Source: Calothrix anomala FACHB-343
GTDB taxonomy: Bacteria > Cyanobacteriota > Cyanobacteriia > Cyanobacteriales > Nostocaceae
Assembly: GCF_014696435.1 (NCBI RefSeq)
Contig: NZ_JACJQG010000040.1
Coordinates: 1 to 64,000, forward strand
Direction: 5' to 3'
Length of the DNA stretch: 64,000 bases
Part shown: positions 1-8,214 of the stretch, piece by piece
Position numbering within the stretch: position 1 is the first letter of the stretch
Layout of the letters: every line of letters begins with the position of its first letter
Translations under genes and position numbers: made by a program
Notes under the pieces: model-generated
Databases searched by the model: none
What the model saw: only the letters and a program-made list of their open reading frames with translations
Told to the model about the DNA's origin: nothing

Positions 1-300
1 AAACGCCCTCACCCTATAAGGGTGGGGCTAGAAATACGAAGCCTGCCTTCGCAGGCTATCAAACTTTTAGCCTGCGAAGGCAGGCTTTGTTGGTATAGCA
101 ATACCCTAGAAGGGTATTGCGTCAAAATTGGGATGCTCCCCGATGATCCTGAGGCTCCGCCTCAATTTATCAGCTTCCGAGGCGGAGCCTCGCAATACGC
201 ATTTCCAGCCGGAGGCTGGAAACGAGATACAAATAGAGGGGCATGACATTGCCATGCCTTCTAAAATATATTGATGTATTGCGGCGATCGCTCTATGTTA
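1..300. repeat. Dispersed hairpin repeat cluster
   Basis: No convincing gene. The stretch is a chain of palindromes: a CACCCTATAAGGGTG-type stem (about 10-24), two inverted copies of an AGCCTGC...GCAGGCT stem (about 40-90), an AATACCC/GGGTATT stem (about 100-120), then a reversed copy of the GAGGCTCCGCCTC / CCAGCCGGAGGCTGG module also found near 3460 and 20210, and a GGGGCATGACATTGCCATGCC palindrome (about 239-260). The modules recur elsewhere in the window in other combinations. A 74-codon open frame across the block follows the palindromes and looks non-coding. Confidence 0.75.
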
Positions 301-344
301 TTACCAAAGAAAAGAGCGATCGCCAGTATTATGTAATTAACCGA

Positions 345-770
345 TTAAGGTAAAACAACAGGGTTGTGCTTACCATTGTTATTTGCACCATTTAAAGGTG
401 TAGTTACCATAATCTCAGCAGGAGATGGCGCTGTTTGAGAACGGCGTGATGAACTCTTGCGCCGCTTACCTCCCGCCTGGGCATATTCCGCGCTATCTTT
501 ACCATAATTGCTGCCTACACTCATTAACATCTTTTCTGAATAAGTGCTTAAATCTTCCTCAATTTCAGCGATACGAATTGCCATTTCATCTAGGCTAGAG
601 AGTAAATTATTGTAATTTGATAGTTCGGTTTGCAACGTTTGAATCCGGCTGTCGTATTCTGTTAAATTCAATCCCCTGCCAAAGTCTAGTGTCGGACTAA
701 TCCAGCGCATTCCCGCTACTCGCCGTAAAGCTTTTTCCAGAGTAGGTGAACTGCGTTTTGGTCTTACCAT
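345..770 (-). CDS. Hypothetical basic protein with central coiled coil
   Basis: A 141-residue protein I do not recognise by name. It has a basic N-terminus (MVRPKRSSPTLEKALRRVAG), a probable coiled coil at about residues 42-85 rich in Leu, Glu and Ile in heptad spacing, and a low-complexity Lys/Arg/Ser stretch (GGKRRKSSSRRSQ) before a Thr/Asn-rich tail. There is no signal peptide or membrane segment. It stands alone between repeat blocks, so context gives no role. The composition looks like real coding sequence rather than repeat-derived, so I call it a lineage-specific conserved hypothetical. A structural or nucleic-acid-binding role is possible from the basic segment but is only inference. 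Confidence 0.6.
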   Translation of the reverse strand: MVRPKRSSPTLEKALRRVAGMRWISPTLDFGRGLNLTEYDSRIQTLQTELSNYNNLLSSLDEMAIRIAEIEEDLSTYSEKMLMSVGSNYGKDSAEYAQAGGKRRKSSSRRSQTAPSPAEIMVTTPLNGANNNGKHNPVVLP

Positions 771-938
771 GAAGATGCGCTCCTGAAGATAATCAGAGAA
801 TTACTGCGTATAATCTAGCCAAGCCAAGGCTAAATCTCCATGAGAAATTATTCGGAAAATTCATCGCCAATTGTCATTAATCTGATTATTTTTACTGATT
901 TATACGGAAATTTTTCTCAGTATCATCTGTAAAATATT

Positions 939-1160
939 GTCGTCAACGTTGTGTTGATTGCTTTCAATGTTGTGTTGATTGTCGTCAATGTTATATTGAT
1001 TGCTTTCAATGTTGTGTTGATTCGCGTCAACGTTGTGTTGATTGCTTTCAATGTTGTGTTGATTGTCGTCAACGTTGTGTTGATTGCTTTCAATGTTGTG
1101 TTGATTCGCGTCAACGTTGTGTTGATTGTCGTCAACGTTGTGTTGATTGGCTTCAATATC
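939..1160. repeat. 21-bp minisatellite, about 10 units
   Basis: About ten tandem copies of a 21-bp unit, which on the minus strand would read as heptapeptides NQHNIES, NQHNVDD or NQHNVDA. The variation is ordered: the trinucleotides after CAACACAAC alternate among a few versions rather than drifting at random. Several frames on both strands stay open across it, as expected of a 21-bp period. A related array lies at 37453-37640 in the opposite orientation. A minus-strand frame (1214 to 900) could encode a 104-aa heptad protein, but no good ribosome-binding site is seen, so it is not called as a gene. Confidence 0.9.
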
Positions 1161-1205
1161 GTAGCCAGGGAATTTATTTCCCGACAGAATAATACCAATT
1201 TGGAA

Positions 1206-1860
1206 AAATATCACAAATGGGTAGGGGCATTGGCACTGCCATGCCCTCTAGAATATGTCGATGCGCCAACATTATTTAAATTGCTATCACAAGGAAACGA
1301 AAGATAAAAAATATACAGCAGATTGCAAGCTGGTGAGGTACAGATAATTATCGGGGCACAGCAGTGCTGATGCCCCTACATGTCTATTTTATTTGCCAAC
1401 GCCATCATGGCAATTCGCAAAAATATCACAAATGGGTAGGGGCATTGGCACTGCCATGCCCTCTAGAATATGTCGATGCGCCAACATTATTTAAATTGCT
1501 ATCACAAAGAAGCGAAAGATAAAAAATATACAGCAAATTGCAAGCTGGCGAGGTACAGATAATTATCGGGGCACAGCAGTGCTGATGCCCCTACATGTCT
1601 ATTTTATTTCCCAACGCCATCAGAGCAATTCGCAAAAATATCACAAATGGGTAGGGGCATTGGCACTGCCATGCCCTCTAGAATATGTCGATGCGCCAAC
1701 ATTATTTAAATTGCTATCACAAGGAAACGAAAGATAAAAAATATACAGCAGATTGCAAGCTGGTGAGGTACAGATAATTATCGGGGCACAGCAGTGCTGA
1801 TGCCCCTACATGTCTATTTTATTTGCCAACGCCATCATGGGAATTCGCAAAAATATCACA
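1206..1860. repeat. Three tandem copies of a 215-bp unit
   Basis: The motif TCACAAATGG recurs at 1211, 1426 and 1641, and its first bases recur again at 1856, giving an exact 215-bp period and three full copies. Copies differ by only a few bases (for example GGAAACG/GAAGCG and ATTTGCC/ATTTCCC). Each unit holds two palindromes, GGGGCATTGGCACTGCCATG and GGGGCACAGCAGTGCTGATG, that belong to the window-wide family of GTAGGGGC/GCCCCTAC elements. No gene is evident in the unit. The array directly precedes the LRR gene. Confidence 0.93.
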
Positions 1861-1918
1861 AATCGTGCAATTGAGAATACCTTGATATTATTTGGCTAAT
1901 AGTTGAGTAATTTCCCTT

Positions 1919-3358
1919 ATGAACGAGCAAGAATTACTACATGTAATTGCACAAGCCGCTAAAGATAGTGTAACGGAACTCGACCTCTCTGGTAACAATT
2001 TGACGGCTTTACCACCTGAAATTGTCCAACTGCTCAACTTGCAAACTCTCAACCTCAGCAATAATCAACTGAGCAGTCTGCCAGCGGAATTTGGTCAACT
2101 GGTCAATTTGCAAACCCTCGACCTTAGCTACAATCAACTCAGTAGTTTGCCAGCGGAATTTGGGCAACTGGTTAACTTACAAACCCTCAACCTCAACATT
2201 AATCAACTGAGCAGTCTGCCACCGGAATTTGTCCAACTGCTCAACTTGCAAAACCTTGATCTCGAACATAATCAACTAAGCAGTCTACCAAGTGAAATTG
2301 TCCAACTACTCAACTTGCAAACGCTCCACCTCTACAGTAATCAACTGAGCAGTCTGCCAGTGGAAATTGGACAACTAGTCAACTTGCGATCGCTCCACCT
2401 CAGTAATAATCCACTGAGCAGTCTGCCAGTGGAAATTGGACAACTGCTCAATTTGCGATCGCTCTACCTCTACGAAAATCAACTGAGCAGTCTGCCAAGT
2501 GAAATTGGACAACTGCTCAACTTGGAACTTCTCTGCCTCGACGAGAATCAACTGAGCAGTCTGCCAAGTGAAATCGGACAACTGCTCAACTTGCGATCGC
2601 TCTATCTCAACAATAATCAACTTAGTAGTCTGCCACCGGAATTCGGACAACTGCTCAACTTGCAATCCCTCTACCTCAGCGATAATCAACTGAGCAGTCT
2701 GCCAGTGGAATTTGTCCAACTGCTCAACTTGCGATCGCTCCACCTCAGCAATAATCAACTTAGTAGTCTGCCAGCGGAATTCGGACAACTGCTCAACTTG
2801 CAATCCCTCTACCTCAGCTTCAATCAACTGAGCAGTCTGCCAGCGGAAATTGGTCAACTGCTCAACTTGCAAACGCTCGGACTCAGCTTCAATCAACTGA
2901 GCAGTCTGCCAGCGGAAATTGGTCAACTGCTCAACTTGCAAACGCTCCACCTCGACAATAATCAACTGAGCAGTCTGCCAGCAGAATTTGGTCAACTAAT
3001 CAACTTGCATAAGCTCTACCTCGACAATAATCAACTGAGCAGTCTGCCAGCAGAATTTGGTCAACTGCTCAACTTGCAAACGCTCTTCCTCGAGAGTAAT
3101 CAACTGAGCAGTCTGCCGGCGGAATTTGGTCAACTGCTCAATTTGGAAGACCTCGACCTCAACAATAATCAACTGAGCAGTCTGCCACCGGAATTTGGTC
3201 AACTAATCAACTTGCAGAAGCTCTACCTCGAGAGTAATCAACTGAGCAGTCTGCCAGCGGAAATTGGTCAACTAATCAACTTGCAGAAGCTCTACCTCGA
3301 CAATAATCAACTGAGCAGTCTGCCACCGGAATTTGGTCAAGGGACTTCCAGAGAATAA
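1919..3358 (+). CDS. Leucine-rich-repeat protein, probably truncated
   Basis: A 479-aa protein made almost wholly of about twenty 23-residue leucine-rich repeats, consensus LxxLxLxxNQLSSLPxEFGQL, the bacterial/ROCO-type LRR class. A short N-terminal cap (about residues 1-16) precedes the first repeat, and there is no signal peptide, so it is probably cytosolic. In cyanobacteria such arrays often precede a Roc-COR GTPase; none is present. The last repeat breaks off as FGQ followed by GTSRE and a stop, just where unrelated repeat DNA begins, so I infer loss of a C-terminal part. Repeats are nearly identical at DNA level, which allows copy-number change by recombination. A binding role is likely; the partner is unknown. 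Confidence 0.85.
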   Translation: MNEQELLHVIAQAAKDSVTELDLSGNNLTALPPEIVQLLNLQTLNLSNNQLSSLPAEFGQLVNLQTLDLSYNQLSSLPAEFGQLVNLQTLNLNINQLSSLPPEFVQLLNLQNLDLEHNQLSSLPSEIVQLLNLQTLHLYSNQLSSLPVEIGQLVNLRSLHLSNNPLSSLPVEIGQLLNLRSLYLYENQLSSLPSEIGQLLNLELLCLDENQLSSLPSEIGQLLNLRSLYLNNNQLSSLPPEFGQLLNLQSLYLSDNQLSSLPVEFVQLLNLRSLHLSNNQLSSLPAEFGQLLNLQSLYLSFNQLSSLPAEIGQLLNLQTLGLSFNQLSSLPAEIGQLLNLQTLHLDNNQLSSLPAEFGQLINLHKLYLDNNQLSSLPAEFGQLLNLQTLFLESNQLSSLPAEFGQLLNLEDLDLNNNQLSSLPPEFGQLINLQKLYLESNQLSSLPAEIGQLINLQKLYLDNNQLSSLPPEFGQGTSRE

Positions 3359-3601
3359 AGTACCCAATTTATTTACAGCATCTTCCTGTAAATAGACCAC
3401 GCTGTAGGGGCACGGCATCAGTCATTGGTGTCAACTTAAGCTCAAAACTTTTCTCTATCTCGTTTCCAGCCTCCGGCTGGAAATGCGTATTGCGAGGCTC
3501 TGCCTCGTCTTCTGAATAAATTGAGGCAGCAGCCCACAGATCATCGCTCCCACGCAGAGCATGGGAGCCAGTTAGGAATTATCCTCAAAAACAGCGATCG
3601 C
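3359..3601. repeat. Dispersed MITE-like repeat after the LRR gene
   Basis: This gap holds a partial copy of a window-wide element: the terminal motif GGTGTCAACTTAAGCTCAAA (about 3428-3447), then CCAGCCTCCGGCTGGAAATG, the GAGGCTCTGCCTCG stem, and the CTCCCACGCAGAGCATGGGAG stem. A fuller copy lies at 20169-20350. No gene seen. Confidence 0.75.
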
Positions 3602-4489
3602 TCATTTTAAATGTCGCTGTAACAACCCAATAAATACTTCTGGCATTTCTAGATGGGGTAATATGCCCGTATCGCCAATCTCATAAAATTTGCGAATTGC
3701 CCCATAATTTAAATTAGCTAATCTTCTACCTAATTTAATATTGGTAAATTGTGCTTTTTCTCCCCAAAAAAATGTTGTGGGAGTTTTCAATTGCTGAATA
3801 TATAAGCTTAAATCAAAATACAAGTCTCCTCGCAAAAATGCCAAGGCGGAAAATTTAGCATTTGGCTGTTGGGCAGAGGCTAAATAAGCTTGCACCATTT
3901 CTGGCGTAACTCGTTCTGGCTTGGCAAACAAAAAACTTTGCAGAAAATTTCGCACTGCAAATTCATTTTCTGCACCAATGGCATAAATTAAATTATCCAA
4001 CAATGGTGTATTGATAACTGATAAAGGCAATCTCCGTCCTGAACCTTGCCCAAAGTCATCAAAACCGGAAGGACAAACTAAAAATAAAGAATCGAATAAT
4101 TCTGGTTGAGTAATAGCCAAGCGGAGAGTAAAAGCGGCTGTTAAGGAAGAAGCGACAACTTTGACAGGTTGACGACAAGTTTTAGCGATAAATTCCGCGA
4201 TCGCATTCAGATAATCTTTAATTTGATAATCCCATACAGGATGGGCAGAATCTCCCCACCCAATTAAATCAGGCGCTAATATCCGGTAACTAGAAGCAAA
4301 AGCCGGATATACTTTAGACCATTCGTAAGCTGACGCACCCCCGCCAAAGTTATGCAGAAACAGTAAAGGGGGTAAATCAACTGTATCAGCGATCGCCCAA
4401 GGTGCAGTTGTTTGAGTATAGTAAACCATTGCACCCAATGAAGTATGAATAACTTTGTGCCCAAAGCCAGAAGGTTGAAACTGAAGCAT
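3602..4489 (-). CDS. Alpha/beta-fold hydrolase
   Basis: A 295-aa protein with the alpha/beta hydrolase layout. The oxyanion strand LLFLHNFGGGASAYEW lies at about residues 42-58 and is followed by ILAPDLIGWGDS. The nucleophile elbow appears as VVASSLTAAF (about 111-120) instead of the usual GxSxG, with the second Ser the likely nucleophile. A C-terminal FFWGEKAQFTN probably lies near the acid, and LPHLEMPEVFIGLL carries the likely catalytic His. There is no signal peptide. The substrate cannot be told; cyanobacteria hold many such uncharacterised hydrolases. It is followed by repeat DNA and has no operon partner. Confidence 0.8.
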   Translation of the reverse strand: MLQFQPSGFGHKVIHTSLGAMVYYTQTTAPWAIADTVDLPPLLFLHNFGGGASAYEWSKVYPAFASSYRILAPDLIGWGDSAHPVWDYQIKDYLNAIAEFIAKTCRQPVKVVASSLTAAFTLRLAITQPELFDSLFLVCPSGFDDFGQGSGRRLPLSVINTPLLDNLIYAIGAENEFAVRNFLQSFLFAKPERVTPEMVQAYLASAQQPNAKFSALAFLRGDLYFDLSLYIQQLKTPTTFFWGEKAQFTNIKLGRRLANLNYGAIRKFYEIGDTGILPHLEMPEVFIGLLQRHLK

Positions 4490-4499
4490 AAAATTAATT

Positions 4500-4600
4500 A
4501 TGAATTATGAATTATGAATTAAGTAGAGCGGCGCAATTAAAGATAGCTGGTTAAGGCTGTCATTTGTCATTTGTCATTTGTCATTTGTCATTGGTAAGAG
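4500..4600. repeat. Short tandem repeats (AATTATG, TCATTTG)
   Basis: Two heptamer arrays: three AATTATG-type units at about 4496-4520 and about five GTCATTT units at about 4559-4595. These are typical intergenic short tandem repeats of Nostocales. Confidence 0.9.
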
Positions 4601-4691
4601 TTTCCAGCTGATTATGTTTCTTAATATAGTTAGGTGCAATTACCGTTTTACTTTCCTACATACCCTCAGAGTAACTTGCACAACCTAATCT

Positions 4692-5183
4692 CTAGCCCCT
4701 AGTAATCTGCACAAGTTGCTGCAGGTTATCGCCACTGATATGATAAGCTGCGCCAAACCCGACGACGAAACGCCCTTCACTTGGGGTTAACTGAAAAATC
4801 CGAAAGTCATTTAAGCTGCGCAACACTTCAATGATTTCTCCAAATCGCTGTTGAAATTGCTCAACAATGTGATTCCATTGTTCTGTTTCCCGTTCAATTA
4901 AACTGGCTTTGCAATCAAAACTTAAACGCCGACGAGTAAAAATTTGATGCGTCTGGCTTTCATCCTCAATAAATAAAACACAAACATGAGGATTGGCATA
5001 AATATTTTTCGTGTGCGTCGCTAACCCGCTAACGTAAATATAAATATTGTGAGCATTATCCATGACAAAGGGCGCATAACTAGCGTTAGGTATTCCTGCC
5101 TCACTCACGGTGCTAATAATAACACTTTCAAATTGTGCGGTAAAATTCTCGTACTCAGCTTGAACTTTCTCCAGTTGGCTCAT
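4692..5183 (-). CDS. Pyridoxamine-phosphate-oxidase-like (HugZ-type) FMN protein
   Basis: A 163-aa single-domain protein resembling the FMN-binding split-barrel family, particularly the HugZ/heme-utilisation branch. Features seen: an N-terminal helix, FESVIISTVSEAGIPNASYAPF (strand pair typical of the fold), IYIYVSGLATHTKNIYANPHVCVLFIEDE with the conserved ASxHTxNI-like helix, FTRRRLSFDC, and a C-terminal FRIFQLTPSEGRFVVGFGAAY segment characteristic of HugZ-like proteins. Family members bind FMN or heme, and some degrade heme. Whether this one does is inference. It has its own start after a repeat-rich gap and no obvious partner. Confidence 0.82.
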   Translation of the reverse strand: MSQLEKVQAEYENFTAQFESVIISTVSEAGIPNASYAPFVMDNAHNIYIYVSGLATHTKNIYANPHVCVLFIEDESQTHQIFTRRRLSFDCKASLIERETEQWNHIVEQFQQRFGEIIEVLRSLNDFRIFQLTPSEGRFVVGFGAAYHISGDNLQQLVQITRG

Positions 5184-5268
5184 AGCTAATTCCTATTGAA
5201 TGAGTAGCAATTCAATAAGTATCCTAACGTTGTTTCTTAGCTGTGGGTATTAGACAATATTTCTCCCG

Positions 5269-5490
5269 CATACCCGAAAAAACGCCCGCAGGCTAAAAGC
5301 CTGGGGCTATGTTTACAAAGCCTGCAAAAGCAGGCTTGGTACAATTAGCCGCACCCTTATAGGGTGACGGCGGATTTCGATTTCGGCAAAATGTCAGCTA
5401 AATCTGTCTTAATTACAGTCAACCGTCAACAATCCCTTCACCTCTAACAATTGTACAGACGCGATGAATCGCGTCTCTAACAAATTTCCT
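5269..5490. repeat. Modular hairpin repeat plus GACGCGAT palindrome
   Basis: Positions about 5280-5375 contain AGGCTAAAAGCCT, the stem AGCCTGCAAAAGCAGGCT, an AATTAGCCG spacer and CACCCTTATAGGGTG then ACGGCGG. The same order with a different central stem is at 39420-39545. At 5451-5480 lies TTGTACAGACGCGATGAATC followed by GCGTCTCTAA, one of four copies of this palindrome in the window. The rest, up to the next gene at 5668, shows nothing I can name. Confidence 0.8.
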
Positions 5491-5667
5491 AACTTGGACA
5501 CACTTACCACTAATTAAACGTCAAAACACGAGGCGATGGTATAAGCAGAAATTACCTGCTTCGTTGCGTAAAAATTAAGAAAGATTGCAGATTTATATCT
5601 GAGGAGGTTTGACTTTCAATAACCTTTTAAGATTGCCATTCTACTTTGATTGAGGAGAAAAATCTTG

Positions 5668-6504
5668 ATGTCTAAAAATAATTTATTACATTCTTTAATA
5701 GCAATTACACAGAGTTTATTACCTAATTCCGGCATTACCAGAGATATTGGAATTCAGTCATTAAAAAATAACACCAAAAAAGCTTCCGTAGTTAAGTTTT
5801 GTTTACTATTACTCACTGCTAGCAGCATGGTAACTTTTCCAGATGTGGTGATTTCTCCACAAACAGCATTGAGTAGTGAAGTAGTGCAAACAACGTCTTG
5901 GCGAGAAGTGTTGAATATTAATAATTTATTTCAGCGAAGGCGCAGACGTACAGCTGCTAGGGGGAATTTTTGCCCAATTTCGCCAGGGGTACAGGGAGAG
6001 ATAACGCAAACTTGGAGCGATCGCCCTTTATTCATTTGGCAAGGTAATATTCAAACTATCGGTTTACGCATTCGTGGTAGCGACACAGATAATTTATGGA
6101 GTCAATCTGTAGAAGCGCAGCAGAGTGTAAATTATACAGGCAAAAAACTGCAACCAGGGCAAATCTATGAATGGACGGTGTATCGCGGTACGAATCCGAC
6201 GATGTTTGTCTCATTTCAGTTGATGGATAGCCAAAAACGCGATCGCATTACTAAAGAATTGCAGACGCTAGAAACCGAACTACAAACCAAAAAAGCCAAC
6301 AAAGAAGCGATCGCTTTAGCCAAAGCTAAGTATTTTGCTCATCAGCAGTTATGGTCAGATGTCTTACAACAAGCTTACTCTGTATCGGAACCATCTGATG
6401 AACTCAAGCAGATTCGCCAAGATATCGCCCAACAATTATGTAACATAGCTCCAGTAGATAACAATAGTGCGGCGACACCAGAAAGAAAGCTAGGGGATAA
6501 TTAA
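5668..6504 (+). CDS. Exported or membrane-anchored hypothetical protein
   Basis: A 278-aa protein from the ATG at 5668. This start is chosen over an in-frame TTG at 5650 because GAGGAG at 5652-5657 sits about 10 bases upstream. A hydrophobic segment at about residues 42-60 (KFCLLLLTASSMVTFPDVVI) suggests export or a single anchor, followed by an Arg cluster (RRRRRTAARG). The middle, CPISPGVQGEITQTWSDRPL to MFVSFQLMD (about 110-200), resembles the small beta-rich domain found in cyanobacterial DUF928-like exported proteins. The C-terminus is helical (KELQTLETELQTKKANKEAIALAKAKYFAHQQLW). It probably forms a pair with the TPR gene 60 bp downstream. Function unknown. Confidence 0.7.
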   Translation: MSKNNLLHSLIAITQSLLPNSGITRDIGIQSLKNNTKKASVVKFCLLLLTASSMVTFPDVVISPQTALSSEVVQTTSWREVLNINNLFQRRRRRTAARGNFCPISPGVQGEITQTWSDRPLFIWQGNIQTIGLRIRGSDTDNLWSQSVEAQQSVNYTGKKLQPGQIYEWTVYRGTNPTMFVSFQLMDSQKRDRITKELQTLETELQTKKANKEAIALAKAKYFAHQQLWSDVLQQAYSVSEPSDELKQIRQDIAQQLCNIAPVDNNSAATPERKLGDN

Positions 6505-6564
6505 AAGTGAGGCGCAAGTAAATTCACTTGCAGTATCGGTATTCACAGTTGAGGAGATTTAACG

Positions 6565-7089
6565 ATGAAAGGTTTAAAATTTGCAGCTGCAATTTTAACA
6601 TTCGGAACATGGGGAACATTCGCGATCGCTTCCCAAGCTGAAGCCAAAAATTTATCCCCCACACAACCAACACAAACCATTATTGCCCAAACTCCCACCA
6701 CACCACCTGCAAGTAACAGCACAGTCGCCAGCTACCTGAAACGGGGGATTGATAAATTCCAAGCCAAAAACTTTTCCGGTGCGATTGAAGATTTTAACGA
6801 AGCGCTGAAGCTAGAACCAAAAAATACCTCAGCTTATGTAGGAAGAGGCGCTGCTAGGTTCTTATTAGAGCAATTCCCATCTGCTAAGACAGATTTTGAC
6901 ACAGCCCTCGAAATTTCGCCGAATATTGCCTACGCTCATTATTTTCGCGGTCTTACCAATTATGCCTTAAAAAATAAACCAGCTGCGATCGCTGATTTAC
7001 GCAAAGCATCCACACTATTTAAACAAGAAGGAAACCAAGAGCTAGCGCAAAAAGCCGAAAACGCCGTCAAACAGATAGAAGCTAATTAA
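6565..7089 (+). CDS. Exported TPR protein
   Basis: A 174-aa protein with a clear signal peptide (MKGLKFAAAILTFGTWGTFA, cleavage probably after the AEA at about residue 27). After a Thr/Pro-rich linker come about three tetratricopeptide repeats at residues 54-155: YLKRGIDKFQAKNFSGAIED, then AYVGRGAARFLLEQFPSAKT, then AHYFRGLTNYALKNKPAAIA. TPRs mediate protein-protein contact, here in the periplasm. GAGGAG lies upstream of the ATG at 6565. The 60-bp gap from the previous exported protein suggests co-transcription. Partner unknown. Confidence 0.85.
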   Translation: MKGLKFAAAILTFGTWGTFAIASQAEAKNLSPTQPTQTIIAQTPTTPPASNSTVASYLKRGIDKFQAKNFSGAIEDFNEALKLEPKNTSAYVGRGAARFLLEQFPSAKTDFDTALEISPNIAYAHYFRGLTNYALKNKPAAIADLRKASTLFKQEGNQELAQKAENAVKQIEAN

Positions 7090-7487
7090 TAGTCAGTTGT
7101 CAGAGACGCGATGAACCCTTGTCTGTACAATTGTCATTTGTCATTTGTCATCGCAATCGGCGTTTCCATACACAATTAACATTGTCGTAGGGGCGGGGAA
7201 ACCCCGCCCTTATGTTGGTTTCCCCGCCCTTATTTTTGAATTTTGAATTTTGAATTTTGAATTGTTATGTGGTTTTCTTGTGCAAAACATCAAGAAGTTA
7301 TTTCGCAAGAAATGTACAACTATTTCTACAGCCAGACGAGCTTATTTAAAGATTGAATCAATATCTAACCTCAGACATCCACCTATTTATTGATAAATAG
7401 AAACTCTCTCTAGAGAAAGAACTCTTTAGGACTTTTATTTTCTAAATTGATGTTAGTAAATGCAAGATTTAAATTCCCACAATAGCT
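7090..7487. repeat. Intergenic short repeats
   Basis: Contains a degenerate GACGCGAT palindrome (7101-7132), TCATTTG heptamers (about 7132-7150), a GTAGGGGCGGGG/CCCCGCCC palindrome (about 7188-7230) and TTTTGAA heptamers (about 7230-7262). From about 7270 to 7487 the DNA is AT-rich and probably carries the promoter for the next gene, but I cannot place it. Confidence 0.7.
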
Positions 7488-7817
7488 ATGACTAACGAAC
7501 CTAAAGAGCAAATTAACCAACCAGTAAGTAAAGATTGGCATAGTCAAGACGAACCCAACGTTAAAGAAAGAAAATTAACCGCCAACCCTGGAGATAGAAT
7601 AGCTGACGAACCCCAATCAGTTGAAGAGAAAGCTAAACAAATAGCTGTAGATTCACCAGACATAACCGGAGATCATATTACAGTTCCCACTTATTTTGTG
7701 GTTGACTATCCAGATGGTGAACAGAAAGCACTTCACCATGTTAAAGACGCTGAAGAAATTTCTGATGTAATTCGCCAAGCCAGAGTTGACGAAAACGGTA
7801 ATCGGATTTGGTGGTAA
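7488..7817 (+). CDS. Conserved hypothetical protein
   Basis: A 109-aa acidic, hydrophilic protein. The first 60 residues are charged and likely disordered (KEQINQPVSKDWHSQDEP). Residues about 62-109 look folded: DHITVPTYFVVDYPDGEQKA followed by LHHVKDAEEISDVIRQARVD and ENGNRIWW. There is no signal peptide or membrane segment, and no family is recognised. It stands alone between repeat blocks. The predicted beta-strand/helix tail ending in WW argues for a real protein. Confidence 0.6.
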   Translation: MTNEPKEQINQPVSKDWHSQDEPNVKERKLTANPGDRIADEPQSVEEKAKQIAVDSPDITGDHITVPTYFVVDYPDGEQKALHHVKDAEEISDVIRQARVDENGNRIWW

Positions 7818-7839
7818 TTTCATAATCTGATACCAATTT

Positions 7840-8200
7840 AAAAAACAGATTGGTAGGGGTATGGCATTACCCATAGATGTCAACTTAATGTGAAACCCTG
7901 ATTCCATCTAGCTCCCATGCTCTGCGTGGGAGCTTATACCAATTTGAAAAAAGAATGCGACAGATACACAACCTCAACGCCTTGTTCTGTCTGGATTCTT
8001 AATTTTGAATTTTGAATTTTGAATTGGTATTAGATTTATGAGGCTCTGCCTCAATTTATCAGCAGACGAGGCAAGCAGCACAAAAATCCGCATTTCAAAA
8101 GGAGACTGGAAACGAGATATAGAAAAAACAATGTAACAAATGGGTAGGGGCATGGTATTGCCATGCCCTATTATTGTACGGACAGCAATACCCACCTAAA
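7840..8200. repeat. Fragments of dispersed elements
   Basis: A mosaic: GATGTCAACTTAATGTGAAA (about 7877-7896, the MITE-like end), GCTCCCATGCTCTGCGTGGG (about 7912-7931), TTTTGAA heptamers (about 8003-8025), GAGGCTCTGCCTC (about 8040-8052), a degraded GGAGACTGGAAACGAGATAT module (about 8100-8119) and GTAGGGGCATGGTATTGCCA (about 8143-8162). No gene seen. Confidence 0.75.
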
Positions 8201-8214
8201 TAATTATTTAATTT

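Noticed and set aside
22-246. 74-aa open frame at the left edge
   Set aside because: It spans palindromic repeats that recur elsewhere; the frame stays open by repeat structure and has no ribosome-binding site or family match.
939-1160. CRISPR array
   Set aside because: Units are contiguous 21-mers with no unique spacers and no cas genes nearby.
923-1307. Open frames across the 21-bp array in several frames
   Set aside because: A 21-bp period without stops keeps frames open; no ribosome-binding site and no family match. The same holds for the array at 37453-37640.
2375-2995. 206-aa minus-strand frame and a second at 2996-3202 opposite the LRR gene
   Set aside because: Antisense shadow of the 69-bp LRR repeats, which stay open on the reverse strand.
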